A DNA stretch of 19,745 nt from CAZOZP01 sp964584325. GTDB taxonomy: Bacteria; Bacteroidota; Ignavibacteria; Ignavibacteriales; Melioribacteraceae. The notes under the pieces are model-generated. The model had not been told where the DNA came from. It did not search any database and saw nothing but the letters and a program-made list of their open reading frames with translations. How positions within the stretch are numbered: the first letter of the stretch is position 1; every line of letters begins with the position of its first letter. The position numbers and the translations under genes are program-made. The stretch is from NCBI GenBank assembly GCA_964584325.1, contig CAZOZP010000059.1, positions 1 through 19,745 of the forward strand, written 5' to 3'. Below are positions 1 through 8,485 of this stretch, one piece after another.

Positions 1-1038
1 AAGGAAACCCTGACTTATCAAAAATCTATAAAGCTGAGGAGAAATATTTTTAGATTCGATCAAATAACTATTTATACAAGTGCTGGAGCTATTATAAAAA
101 CACTCATTCCATTTCTTCAAAACAGTAAATACTTCCGGATTATAAAGTTCGGGAATTTGCTCAAATGAGTCGATAAATTTTGCTATACTCCTCCCGGTAC
201 CGAAAGGAACTCGAAAAGATTTTCGGGGAGAAGGATAAACAATAGCACCCGAAATAAACTTGATAATAAATTGCTTTGACAATTTTTCTAAAAAGTAAAA
301 ATCTTCACCTGCTTTTCTTTTATTCATCCCTTCAATCTTAATATAAGCATCTGGAGTGCAAGTCATTGTTGAGCCAACTGTGTGAAAAGCATATGGTGAA
401 TTAGAATATATAAGACCGGCTACATAATATCTTAGAAATATTTCATAATACAAAATACCTCTTCCTTCAGGTGTTGATTCATCGGATGGATGTTCATACG
501 AAGTATAACCTGCATGAAAAGTCAGATCATTACCAAGATTGTGAAATGTTTCTATATATTTCGAGTTTACTGTACAATCTGCATCCAGACAGATTAAGAT
601 ATTTTTCTTTTTATTAGAATAATCAAAGTATTTTAATGCTTCATCCATCCCAATTTTTCTGGCCAAACCAACACCGGCCTCTTTTGTCGGCATTTCATTC
701 CCGGGGGTGTAAGCATCAATGAATCCCAGATTAATAATTTGCTCATTCATTATTTCTTTCAACAAACAGATACTTCTGAAATTATTTTCACGAATATCAT
801 CTGAGGCATTTGATGGTGAGTTGATTACAACGATAAAAAGGAAATCCTTTATAAGATACTTGTTATTTTTTAATATTGAAAGAAATAGTGATTTTAAATT
901 GGAAGTTTCGGCCAAAGAAGGAATTACAACTATATAATTGAATCTTTCAGAAATTTCTTCTTGTAAACTATGAGTTGCGGTTGAGTATTTATCAAGGTAA
1001 TGCTTTACAAGAGGTGGCAAATCATTAGATACTGTCAT
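1..1038 (-). CDS. GT2-like glycosyltransferase, C-terminus cut by the window edge
   Basis: The minus strand is open from ATG at 1038 to the left edge (346 codons, no stop). Visible motifs fit a GT-A fold nucleotide-sugar transferase: a hydrophobic strand followed by LDADC at residues 151-155, where the DxD pair would hold the metal and sugar-nucleotide, and GEDFYFLEKL at 244-253, resembling the downstream [E/D]D motif that supplies the catalytic base. No signal peptide or membrane segment is visible, so the product is probably cytoplasmic. Acceptor and donor cannot be read from the sequence. Its start overlaps the end of miaA by 14 bp, and no clear Shine-Dalgarno is seen, so expression probably depends on translational coupling to miaA. 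I am fairly sure of the coding frame and moderately sure of the family. Confidence 0.75.
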   Translation of the reverse strand, partial: MTVSNDLPPLVKHYLDKYSTATHSLQEEISERFNYIVVIPSLAETSNLKSLFLSILKNNKYLIKDFLFIVVINSPSNASDDIRENNFRSICLLKEIMNEQIINLGFIDAYTPGNEMPTKEAGVGLARKIGMDEALKYFDYSNKKKNILICLDADCTVNSKYIETFHNLGNDLTFHAGYTSYEHPSDESTPEGRGILYYEIFLRYYVAGLIYSNSPYAFHTVGSTMTCTPDAYIKIEGMNKRKAGEDFYFLEKLSKQFIIKFISGAIVYPSPRKSFRVPFGTGRSIAKFIDSFEQIPELYNPEVFTVLKKWNECFYNSSSTCINSYLIESKNISPQLYRFLISQGFL

Positions 1039-1936
1039 TGAAATATTCACCAATGAGATTAATACTATTTTCCAGAAAAGGGATTTCAATCCAATGTATT
1101 TTTATTCCCTCTCGTTCCATTTTTCTATACCAGGTCATTTGTCGTTTAGCAAAATCGTTTATTGCTGATCTTAATTTATAATGCATCTCATCGTACGAAA
1201 TTTCACCAAAAAGAAATAACATTACGAATCTGTATTCCAGTCCTAACTGTTTCAGTCTTTCAGAACTGACACCCATTTCAAGTAAAGTTTTTACCTCCTC
1301 AATCATTCCTTCTTTTAGTCTTTTTTCAAGCCTTAAAGCAATATTTCTCTTTACTTCATCTCTAGGTAAAAAGGTTCCGATAATAAATGGTCTGACAGTT
1401 TTATCAGGAGTAATTGATTCGCCTTTACCGGAAGCTATTATTATGGCGCTAATCATTCTGTTTCTATCGGTTAGATCAGTTTTATTATGCAGCCCGGGCT
1501 TTAATTCTCTGACCATTTGTTCAAGTGCAGATGTATCTAAAGTATTGAGTTCGTTAGCGAAATTGCCGGAAAGATCTGCTGTTTTCATCTCATAACCTTT
1601 AAGTACAGCATGAACATACATTGCCGTTCCACCACATAATATTGGTAATTTTTCTTTGGATAGAATGCTTTGAAAAGAATAATTGAAATCCTTAATGAAT
1701 GAAAAGAGATTATACTCTTCACGCGGATCAATTATATCTATTAAGTGATAAGGAATCAGTTTGTTGTTCTGAGAGTATTCGGAGATGTCTTTTCCTGTTC
1801 CGATATTCATATATCGATAAACTTGCCTACTATCAGCAGAAATGATTTCCCCATTGAATTTTTGTGCAAGTTTCACAGCAAGCGATGTTTTTCCGACTGC
1901 TGTTGGACCAAGAATGACAAGAAGATTAAAATTCAT
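1025..1936 (-). CDS. miaA: tRNA dimethylallyltransferase MiaA
   Basis: MiaA transfers a dimethylallyl group to N6 of A37 in tRNAs that read UNN codons, in the cytoplasm. The 303-residue protein has the P-loop GPTAVGKT at 10-17, the SADSRQVY strand with the conserved Asp35, PYHLID after it, and the C-terminal AKRQMTWYRK stretch typical of the family. Length is at the short end of the usual range. Some signatures are divergent: GGTAMY where GGTGLY is common, and LGLEYRF where an IGYKE-like segment is common, pointing to a divergent MiaA branch rather than the Escherichia coli type. It starts 2 bp after the sensor kinase stop and overlaps the next gene by 14 bp, so the three are probably one transcript. 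No obvious Shine-Dalgarno precedes it. Product assignment is secure; the sub-branch is inference. Confidence 0.93.
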   Translation of the reverse strand: MNFNLLVILGPTAVGKTSLAVKLAQKFNGEIISADSRQVYRYMNIGTGKDISEYSQNNKLIPYHLIDIIDPREEYNLFSFIKDFNYSFQSILSKEKLPILCGGTAMYVHAVLKGYEMKTADLSGNFANELNTLDTSALEQMVRELKPGLHNKTDLTDRNRMISAIIIASGKGESITPDKTVRPFIIGTFLPRDEVKRNIALRLEKRLKEGMIEEVKTLLEMGVSSERLKQLGLEYRFVMLFLFGEISYDEMHYKLRSAINDFAKRQMTWYRKMEREGIKIHWIEIPFLENSINLIGEYFNDSI

Positions 1937-1938
1937 TA

Positions 1939-3792
1939 TTATTCAGCTATGGGAATTCTAATAATAAATTTTGTGCCGGTTTCACCATTGTTTTCAACGG
2001 AGATTATTCCTTCATGTTCCTGGATGATTTTCCTGGCAATGGATAACCCGAGGCCGGTAGTATGAGTTTTACCATAAGATATAAACGGATCGAATATCTT
2101 TTCTTTTATTGAATCCGGGATACCACATCCAAAATCCACAATGTGAATCTCTGCAAAATTTTCAGATTTTTTCGTTTGTATAAATATTTTTCCGCCATTA
2201 GGCATAGATTCTATAGCATTTTTAATTAACTGGTTATATACTTGGAAAAATTCTTTTGTATCAATTTTAACTTTAAGATCAGCTCCGTATTCCTCATGAA
2301 GCTTTATATTTCCATGGTCAAGCATATTTTTAACTCTTTCAGCATATTCAGAAAGAAGCGGGTTGAGCTTAGTAATGGAAGACCTCAGAATTATGTTACC
2401 TTCAGTATAATTTGAAGTAGATACAACAATTTCAACAACTTGAGAAATTTGTTCAATAAGCATATCGACAATTTTAACCGCTTCTGGGGGTAGGTTTTTG
2501 GATTTAACATGCTCGGCATATTTCTTACTGACAAGCAGTGGTTTTTTGATGTCCTGAATTAGAAAGTTTGTCATCTTTCCGAGTGAATTAATTCTTTCAT
2601 TTTCAATCAATTTTTCTAACATTGCGGCATTTTCAATAGCTAGTGCAGAGTGAATTGAAAACGCGTTTAATATTTCTCTATCAATTTCATTAAATCTTTC
2701 ATGTGAAGTATTAAGAAGTTGAAGAACGCCAACAATTTCATCAGATTTGTTTTTTATTGGCATACATAACATTGTTTTTGTCTTATACCCGCTCCATTTA
2801 TCATAAAAAGAATTAAATCGTTTATCATACTGAACATCTGGAAGATTGATTGTTTCTCCGGTCTTGGCAACAGTCCCGGCAATTCCAACACCTATTTTTA
2901 ACTTAATTTCCTTAACCTCACTATCCAGTGCAAACTTAGACCATATTTCCTCTTGTTTTCTATCAACAATATATACAGTTCCTCTTTCAGCTTCAGTTAA
3001 TTCGCATGCTGCTTTAATAATTGTTGAAAGCACATCATCTATTCTGATGTTTGAGTTTACCAACTGCGCTGCTTTATTTATTTTAGCAAGCTGCTCAGCA
3101 TTTAATCCTTCGAATCTCAAATTTTCTACCTCTATTTTAGGTTCCAAATGATATTTTTTGATTTCGTCGATCGGGAAACTTCCAGATTTTTCATCATCAA
3201 CAGGAATAACTTCATCGATCAATTCCTTTGATTCAAGACTATCTTCAGATTCAGGTGCAAGTTGTTCGTATTTGTCCAAGAACTGCTGAATCTTTAACGA
3301 AGTTTTATCAAGTTTTTCTTCAGCAGGAATATTTTCTGAAAATACAATATCATCAACAGGGGAAATATCCTGCTTGAAATCGTGCTCCTTTGATTCAATA
3401 TGAATATTCTTATACAATATTGCAAGTAGATTTTTATTGCTTTCAATAAGCCTAAACAGTTCATCTCTATGAATCCCAAGTAAATATGAATTTTGTAGAG
3501 CAACTGCTGCAGTTTTTCTAATACTATCAAATAGTATTTCAGAATGACCAAAAAATTCATCTTTTTCGATCATGATAGATTTATTATTGTTTATTAGTTC
3601 TTTTCCAAGAATTTTAACCGATCCGTCAACAATAACATATACAAATTCTGAAAGTTCTGTTTCTTTATATAGGATTTCCCCTTCTTTAACCGGAATTAGA
3701 AGTGAATCAATTGATTCAAAAAATTCATCAGTTAAATCAAGACCTTTAAAAAGATGAGAATTTCTTAATGTTGTTACTTTTTGATTTTCCAT
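1939..3792 (-). CDS. cNMP-binding/GAF sensor kinase lacking the H-box histidine
   Basis: This 617-residue protein has no membrane segment and is probably a cytoplasmic sensor. Order of parts: a cyclic-nucleotide-binding-like beta roll (about 9-130), an acidic low-complexity linker (about 140-225), a GAF domain (about 245-392) of the type that binds small ligands, a helical segment like a dimerisation domain (395-460), and a HATPase_c domain (about 505-617). ATP-binding motifs are intact: N-box around Asn525 (QLIKNAIES), G1 box DFGCGIP at 553-559 and G2 box GLGLS at 580-584. The H-box reads LIQDIKKPL at 411-419, so residue 413, normally the phosphoacceptor His, is Gln (codon CAG). No receiver domain or response regulator lies next to it. 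It may act as an ATP-dependent switch or as a non-autophosphorylating partner. The gene leads a compact unit with miaA and the glycosyltransferase. Confidence 0.88.
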   Translation of the reverse strand: MENQKVTTLRNSHLFKGLDLTDEFFESIDSLLIPVKEGEILYKETELSEFVYVIVDGSVKILGKELINNNKSIMIEKDEFFGHSEILFDSIRKTAAVALQNSYLLGIHRDELFRLIESNKNLLAILYKNIHIESKEHDFKQDISPVDDIVFSENIPAEEKLDKTSLKIQQFLDKYEQLAPESEDSLESKELIDEVIPVDDEKSGSFPIDEIKKYHLEPKIEVENLRFEGLNAEQLAKINKAAQLVNSNIRIDDVLSTIIKAACELTEAERGTVYIVDRKQEEIWSKFALDSEVKEIKLKIGVGIAGTVAKTGETINLPDVQYDKRFNSFYDKWSGYKTKTMLCMPIKNKSDEIVGVLQLLNTSHERFNEIDREILNAFSIHSALAIENAAMLEKLIENERINSLGKMTNFLIQDIKKPLLVSKKYAEHVKSKNLPPEAVKIVDMLIEQISQVVEIVVSTSNYTEGNIILRSSITKLNPLLSEYAERVKNMLDHGNIKLHEEYGADLKVKIDTKEFFQVYNQLIKNAIESMPNGGKIFIQTKKSENFAEIHIVDFGCGIPDSIKEKIFDPFISYGKTHTTGLGLSIARKIIQEHEGIISVENNGETGTKFIIRIPIAE

Positions 3793-3824
3793 AATTCTTT
3801 TTTTTATTCAGCTTAAAATACAGA

Positions 3825-3840
3825 AATAATAACTATTATT
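3825..3840. repeat. AT-only inverted repeat ahead of the sensor kinase gene
   Basis: AATAATA-AC-TATTATT is a perfect 7-bp inverted repeat with a 2-base centre, about 32 bp upstream of the sensor kinase start, in the 69-bp gap after the membrane protein gene. It could be a regulator site or simply AT-rich sequence; composition makes chance symmetry likely. Confidence 0.25.
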
Positions 3841-3861
3841 AAACTATATCAAGTGAAAACG

Positions 3862-4380
3862 TCATATATTATGTTTAACCGGACTATTCGTTAAATCAGA
3901 TATTAAAATCAAAAAAGCGTAGCTTATCAATAGAAAAGGAGAAAAAGAAAATAATATTTTGTAAACAGTTTCCGACAAAACAAGACCTGACAAGTCATAA
4001 ATATTTAATGCAGAGAAAAAGGCAGAAGTAAATAAAATCATAAGTGGGTAAAGTAAGAATGGTTTCTTGTAAGAAACAAGATATGCAAATAAAAATGAAG
4101 TGCCTGCAGCAAATGTCACTGTAACATAATAAAACCTTTTTGTCATATAGATTTCCATGTACTCTGATAACAAAAAACTGAAGAAACATATAAACCAGAA
4201 AGGATATGTAATGCCAATAAAGTACTTTTTATTTTGCGAATCAAAGGAGGACAATACCGCAAACAATAATAAAAGAAGATAACTTAGGTATTTGGTATCG
4301 AAAGGAGACTTGAAGAATGATGTTGAAAATAGTCCGTAACCTAAAATAAGCAAAGCGGTAATTGTTCTTAGAGACTTCAA
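3862..4380 (-). CDS. small polytopic membrane protein of unknown function
   Basis: A 172-residue, strongly hydrophobic protein with about five or six predicted membrane spans (roughly 5-23, 32-47, 53-73, 84-105, 111-127 and 140-162), rich in Phe, Leu and Tyr. No catalytic motif or known family is recognised. The start codon is TTG at 4380; a GGAG Shine-Dalgarno at 4388-4391 with 7-base spacing supports that choice, and no upstream ATG fits better. It lies 69 bp before the sensor kinase gene on the same strand and may be co-transcribed with it. Whether it supplies a membrane signal to that soluble kinase is only a guess from position. Confidence 0.7.
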   Translation of the reverse strand: MKSLRTITALLILGYGLFSTSFFKSPFDTKYLSYLLLLLFAVLSSFDSQNKKYFIGITYPFWFICFFSFLLSEYMEIYMTKRFYYVTVTFAAGTSFLFAYLVSYKKPFLLYPLMILFTSAFFSALNIYDLSGLVLSETVYKILFSFSPFLLISYAFLILISDLTNSPVKHNI

Positions 4381-4387
4381 TTTAATT

Positions 4388-4391
4388 CTCC
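4388..4391 (-). promoter_or_regulatory. Shine-Dalgarno supporting the TTG start of the membrane protein gene
   Basis: On the minus strand GGAG stands 7 bases before TTG at 4380. This decides the start, because no ATG lies at the expected place. Confidence 0.6.
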
Positions 4392-4450
4392 GGCTTTGAT
4401 TTAGAATCTACGGAAATTTAACAAAAACGAATTAAACTACAAAAAAATCA

Positions 4451-5095
4451 TTAATATCTATTTTGCATTAGTAATTTACCACGGTCATTATAATAAGTAT
4501 AGACCCCTGTTAACTTATTGTTGATGAAATGTCCCTCTTCTTTAATTTGTCCGTTTTTGTGAAAAAGGGTATATCTTCCGCTTTTATTTCCCGCTTTATA
4601 GGTTGTTTCAGTAGTCTTGAGTCCCAATTCGTCATATTCTGTAACTAAGCCTTCAAGCAATCCATTTTTATAGTTTTCCTGTTTTGATAATTTCCCTGAT
4701 AATTGAAAGTAGTTTACTTCACCTTCAAGCTTGTCGCTTAAGTATTTGCCATAAATCATTATTTGTCCGTTTTCATAATACTCTCTGTATTCGCCTTCCT
4801 TCTTATTCATTCTATATATATAATCAATTTTCCTCTGACCGTTTTCATAATATTCAATATAAAGACCATCAAGATTTCCACCGACAATGGTAGTTTCAGT
4901 CTGAATTGCTTTCCCAACAACACCCATTATGCCCGAATCACTGAAATATGTAATGGCTTTACCTGTAAAAGGCACACTTTCACCAGACCTGTAATAAAGG
5001 GAATTCTTAAGTACAAGATCGTTCATTGTGATTTCACCATTACAATGAACCATCAGAAAAAGAACTATCACCGATATTATTTTGTTTAGTTGCAT
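4451..5095 (-). CDS. MORN-repeat (YwqK-like) putative lipoprotein
   Basis: The product is built of about five tandem repeats of 22-24 residues with the pattern G-x-Y-x-x-Y-Y-x-N-G-Q-x-K/M, the MORN_2/YwqK-type repeat that forms an extended beta sheet. Members are often called YwqK-family antitoxins, but function is unproven in most. The frame is open to an ATG at 5143; I prefer the ATG at 5095 because it gives a clean signal peptide (Met-Gln-Leu-Asn-Lys, then a hydrophobic run) ending in Cys18 as a possible lipidation site. A TATAAT-like box at 5148-5153 (minus strand) would also lie upstream of that start. The lipobox is imperfect, with His before Cys. The protein would then be periplasmic or outer-membrane anchored. 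No toxin gene is adjacent. The next gene on this strand begins 70 bp downstream. Confidence 0.8.
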   Translation of the reverse strand: MQLNKIISVIVLFLMVHCNGEITMNDLVLKNSLYYRSGESVPFTGKAITYFSDSGIMGVVGKAIQTETTIVGGNLDGLYIEYYENGQRKIDYIYRMNKKEGEYREYYENGQIMIYGKYLSDKLEGEVNYFQLSGKLSKQENYKNGLLEGLVTEYDELGLKTTETTYKAGNKSGRYTLFHKNGQIKEEGHFINNKLTGVYTYYNDRGKLLMQNRY

Positions 5096-5283
5096 TAATA
5101 ATACTTTTTTATCTATTTTAGAAATTATTTTAAATGTAGTCATAACAATTATAATGCCATAATCGCAATTCTTTTAATTTTAAGCACTTACAAAAAATGT
5201 TTATAATAATGCCTTTTTGTATAAATAGTATCGAGAATTTTCACTAATTTGTTAATAAAACTCAAAATAATCGGGATTTTAAG

Positions 5284-6627
5284 ATGGCAAAATCAAAATC
5301 ACCAAAGGTATTTATTCTTGATACTAATGTTATTCTTCATGACCCAACATGTATTAATCAATTTCAGGAAAACGATATTGTGATTCCGTTATCAGTGATT
5401 GAAGAAATTGATCATTTCAAGCGGGGAAGCCAGGTTATAAACTTAAATGCACGCGAATTTGCAAGAACACTTGATAATCTTACTGGTGATGAAATTTTCA
5501 ACGGCGGCATTTCTCTAGGTAAAGGCAAAGGCAAGGTTAAAATTGCGATTACTAAAGGATTAAGCAAGGAGATACATAATGTTTTTAGGGAAGATAATAC
5601 AGATCATAGAGTATTAAGTGTAGCTTTCGACATTCTTCAGATTGAGCAAAATAAGCGTAAAGTAATAGTTGTGACTAAAGATGTTAATTTGAGAATGAAA
5701 GCAAAAGCCTTGGGCATTCTTGCGGAGGATTACACCACAGACAGAGTTGCTAGTTTAGATGAACTCTACAGCGGAAAGGAACAAATAAACAATTTTGATG
5801 ATATTCTTCTTCAGAAATTATATCAGCCTCCGTTTGAAATATCCATGACTGAAGCGGTATCAGTTTTTAAACGAGAGATTGTACCAAACAAGTATTATAT
5901 TTTTAGAAATGAATACAGATCGGTATTGGCTTATTTTGACCATAGTACTAATACAGTAAGGAGGGTTGACAAACATCAGGTTTTTGGAATCACACCAAGA
6001 AATGCTGAGCAGACATTTGCAATAGATGCATTAATGAACAGGAATATCCCACTTGTTTCTATAACCGGAAAAGCAGGAACCGGAAAAACTCTTCTTGCAC
6101 TTGCAAGTGCTCTTGAGAGTCGAAAGTTTTACAGACAAATATATATTTCAAGACCTGTTATTCCGTTGAGCAATAAGGATATCGGGTTTTTACCCGGTGA
6201 TGTAGAAAGCAAACTTGCCCCATATATGCAACCATTATGGGATAATCTCAAAGTGATACAGGATCAGTTTAAAGAAACCGACAAGAATCATGAATTGATA
6301 AACAACATGACTAAAGAGCAAAAGCTTGTAATAGAACCATTAAGTTATATTAGAGGAAGAAGTCTGCAAAGAATTTTCTTTATTGTTGATGAAGCCCAGA
6401 ACCTAACTCCGCATGAGATTAAAACAATTATTACACGTGCAGGGGATGGTGTGAAAATAGTGCTTACCGGTGACATATTTCAAATTGATCACCCATATCT
6501 TGATGCAGAGTCAAATGGATTATCTTATTTGATAGACAGATTTAAAGGCCAAGACCTATATGCGCATATAAATCTGGAGAAAGGTGAAAGATCAGAACTG
6601 GCAGAACTTGCCAGCAATCTTCTTTGA
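5284..6627 (+). CDS. PIN domain-PhoH ATPase (YlaK/PhoH2-like)
   Basis: A 447-residue fusion. Residues about 8-155 form a PIN ribonuclease domain with the metal-binding acidic set visible: Asp13 in LDTNVIL, Glu40/41, Asp107 in the TDHR segment and Asp133 in VVTKDVNL. Residues about 235-447 form the PhoH P-loop ATPase, with Walker A TGKAGTGKT at 261-269 and Walker B FFIVDEAQ ending at 372, followed by the LTGD sensor strand at 394-397. PhoH2-type proteins are known as RNA-unwinding, RNA-cleaving enzymes; here both active sites look complete. The gene is divergent from the MORN gene across about 140-190 bp, and its stop codon directly abuts that of the convergent response-regulator gene. The start codon is the first ATG in frame; no strong Shine-Dalgarno is seen. 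Confidence 0.93.
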   Translation: MAKSKSPKVFILDTNVILHDPTCINQFQENDIVIPLSVIEEIDHFKRGSQVINLNAREFARTLDNLTGDEIFNGGISLGKGKGKVKIAITKGLSKEIHNVFREDNTDHRVLSVAFDILQIEQNKRKVIVVTKDVNLRMKAKALGILAEDYTTDRVASLDELYSGKEQINNFDDILLQKLYQPPFEISMTEAVSVFKREIVPNKYYIFRNEYRSVLAYFDHSTNTVRRVDKHQVFGITPRNAEQTFAIDALMNRNIPLVSITGKAGTGKTLLALASALESRKFYRQIYISRPVIPLSNKDIGFLPGDVESKLAPYMQPLWDNLKVIQDQFKETDKNHELINNMTKEQKLVIEPLSYIRGRSLQRIFFIVDEAQNLTPHEIKTIITRAGDGVKIVLTGDIFQIDHPYLDAESNGLSYLIDRFKGQDLYAHINLEKGERSELAELASNLL

Positions 6628-7347
6628 TCAGACCTGTTCTCCGGGATTTAAAACACGGTTTACTTCGTCCTTATAGTTTCTTCCTATCGGGACGGAGAAT
6701 CCTTTAAGTTCAATTTGTGTTTGAGAAAAAGCAAGGATTTTATCCAAGGCAACAATAAATGATCGGTGAGTACGCAGAAATTTTGACTCAGGCAGTTTTT
6801 CTTCAATTTGACTTATTGGAATATTACTTAGAATTTCTCTGTCGGCAGTTTTTATTTTAGAATAATTTCTTTGACTTTCGACAAAAAGAATATCTTTTAA
6901 AAATACTTTAGTCATCTTTTTTTCAGATTTAAGGTAAATAAAGGCATCGTTATAAGTATCACTTTCAGTCTGAATGGAAATTTCCGGTCTTCCCATTTCG
7001 TTAATCGCTTTATTTACAGCTTTAAGAAATCGTTCAAAAGAAATCGGTTTTAATAAATAATCAACAGCTTCAAGTTCAAAACCCTCCACAGCATAATTAC
7101 TATATGCGGTAGTGAAAATTACCTTTGGAGGTGATTTTAAACTCCTAACAAACTCAGTTCCGCGCATTTTTGGCATTTCAATGTCAAGAAACATTAGATC
7201 AATATTGCCCTTTTGCAAATAACTAAAAGCTTCCGGCGCATTTGAACAGCTTCCGGCTAGTTCAAGTACATCAATTCTTTTAATGAATTCTTCGAGTACA
7301 TCAAGAGCCAAATGTTCATCATCAACAATAAGGCATTTTAATTTCAT
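6628..7347 (-). CDS. LytTR-family response regulator
   Basis: A 239-residue DNA-binding response regulator. The receiver domain (about 3-118) has the acidic pair Asp9/Asp10, phosphoacceptor Asp55 in FLDIEMP, and Lys100-Pro101. The C-terminal LytTR domain (about 134-235) carries FVESQRNYSKI and LRTHRSFIV, as in AgrA/LytR/VirR-type regulators that bind short direct repeats. Its start overlaps the stop of the kinase gene as ATGA, with a GGAGGA Shine-Dalgarno 6-8 bases upstream inside the kinase gene, so the pair is translationally coupled. The stop codon TGA abuts the PhoH gene's stop with no spacer. A plausible target is the divergent amylase operon (see repeats at 8486-8531); that link is inference. 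Confidence 0.92.
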   Translation of the reverse strand: MKLKCLIVDDEHLALDVLEEFIKRIDVLELAGSCSNAPEAFSYLQKGNIDLMFLDIEMPKMRGTEFVRSLKSPPKVIFTTAYSNYAVEGFELEAVDYLLKPISFERFLKAVNKAINEMGRPEISIQTESDTYNDAFIYLKSEKKMTKVFLKDILFVESQRNYSKIKTADREILSNIPISQIEEKLPESKFLRTHRSFIVALDKILAFSQTQIELKGFSVPIGRNYKDEVNRVLNPGEQV

Positions 7348-8426
7348 TTGGATTCCTCCTGCTCTGCAAGATTCAACTTAAGTACAACAATATAAGAATT
7401 TCCATCATTATTTATTTTTAAATCGTATTTACCTGCATAAATTAAATCTAAACGTCTTCGTACATTTTCAAGTCCAATGCCTCCGTCTTTTTTGTCCGAA
7501 TCACTCCTGCTGTCAGTATTAGATATGCTGTTCTCAATTTTCATTAGAAGAGATTCCCCTTTTACGGATATCTCAATTGTTATCCATGCCCCATCGCTTT
7601 CATTATTTACTCCGTGCTTAAAAGAGTTTTCAATGAAAGGCAGAAGCAGCATAGGAGCAATGTTCCTTCCGGCAATATCTCCGAAAACATTAAAGCTGAT
7701 TTCAAATCGTTTTTCAAATCGTATTTTCTCGAGGTCTATATAATTCTTTAAGTAATTAATCTCTTTAATTAAGGGTACTGATTGTGGATTAGTTTCGTGA
7801 AGTATGTATCTCATAAGCTCGGAAAGTTTAAGCACAACTTCAGGTGCTTTATCTGATTTTTTAATTGTCAGCGAATAAAGACTGTTTAATGTGTTAAAGA
7901 AAAAATGAGGATGAATCTGGTTTTTAAGAAAATTTAACTCTGCTTTTAATTTCTCTTTTGAGAGTGATTCAGCTTTCTGCTTATCAATATAATAATGTTC
8001 AATGATTTTTGCCATCATGGGAAGAACGAGCAAAGTGTTGATATCAACGATAACGTGCATCAAATGATAAATATTCAGATTGGAATCCGGATTATAATCC
8101 GGCATATGTGGAAGGGGTAAAACATATATAGCAACTCTTTGTTGAATTAGTCCTCCTATAATCAGAGTAATAAAAAGACCCAAAAGAAACAACATATATT
8201 TCTTTACCATAAGAAATCTGGGAATAAGGAAATATAGTGTAAAATATGTAACAATCATTTTAACCGGCAGAGTTACCAGTTCATTTCTGAATGTATTTAC
8301 ATAATGACCATTAATTGAGCCCCAAAAGGTTCCGAAGAAAATTGTGGCAAATGTCCAGTAAGCAATATGTTTAAATAATTTGCTCGCAAAAATAATCTTG
8401 ATTTGTGATTTCATGCTAATCTGCAA
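7344..8426 (-). CDS. LytS-type sensor histidine kinase
   Basis: A 356-360 residue membrane kinase of the His_kinase/HATPase_c (LytS/YpdA-like) class. Four membrane spans are visible in the first 145 residues (roughly 18-37, 52-70, 77-97, 120-140). A short coiled linker leads to QIHPHFFFNTLNSL with phosphoacceptor His174, then the ATPase domain with N-box PFIENSFKHG (Asn267) and GGIGLENVRRRL at 315-326. There is no large periplasmic sensing domain, so the signal may be sensed within the membrane. The longest frame begins with TTG at 8426, with an AGAGGAG 13 bases upstream; an ATG at 8414 (four residues later) is an equally reasonable start. The gene is paired with the LytTR regulator by a 4-bp overlap and is divergent from the amylase operon. 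Confidence 0.9.
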   Translation of the reverse strand: MQISMKSQIKIIFASKLFKHIAYWTFATIFFGTFWGSINGHYVNTFRNELVTLPVKMIVTYFTLYFLIPRFLMVKKYMLFLLGLFITLIIGGLIQQRVAIYVLPLPHMPDYNPDSNLNIYHLMHVIVDINTLLVLPMMAKIIEHYYIDKQKAESLSKEKLKAELNFLKNQIHPHFFFNTLNSLYSLTIKKSDKAPEVVLKLSELMRYILHETNPQSVPLIKEINYLKNYIDLEKIRFEKRFEISFNVFGDIAGRNIAPMLLLPFIENSFKHGVNNESDGAWITIEISVKGESLLMKIENSISNTDSRSDSDKKDGGIGLENVRRRLDLIYAGKYDLKINNDGNSYIVVLKLNLAEQEESK

Positions 8427-8485
8427 AAGTTAAAAAAAACTCCTCTAAAATCTAACTCATTGAAGTGAAAAATAATAGATAGTTT

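Noticed and set aside
719..937. 72-codon plus-strand frame
   Set aside because: It lies antisense within the glycosyltransferase gene, has low-complexity composition and no Shine-Dalgarno; the minus-strand frame has clear family motifs.
5096..5143. Longer start of the MORN protein at 5143
   Set aside because: It would bury the signal peptide behind 16 polar residues, and a TATAAT-like box overlaps that start region.
4451..5143. Toxin-antitoxin locus suggested by the YwqK-antitoxin family name
   Set aside because: No neighbouring toxin gene is present; MORN-repeat lipoproteins commonly carry this label without functional support.
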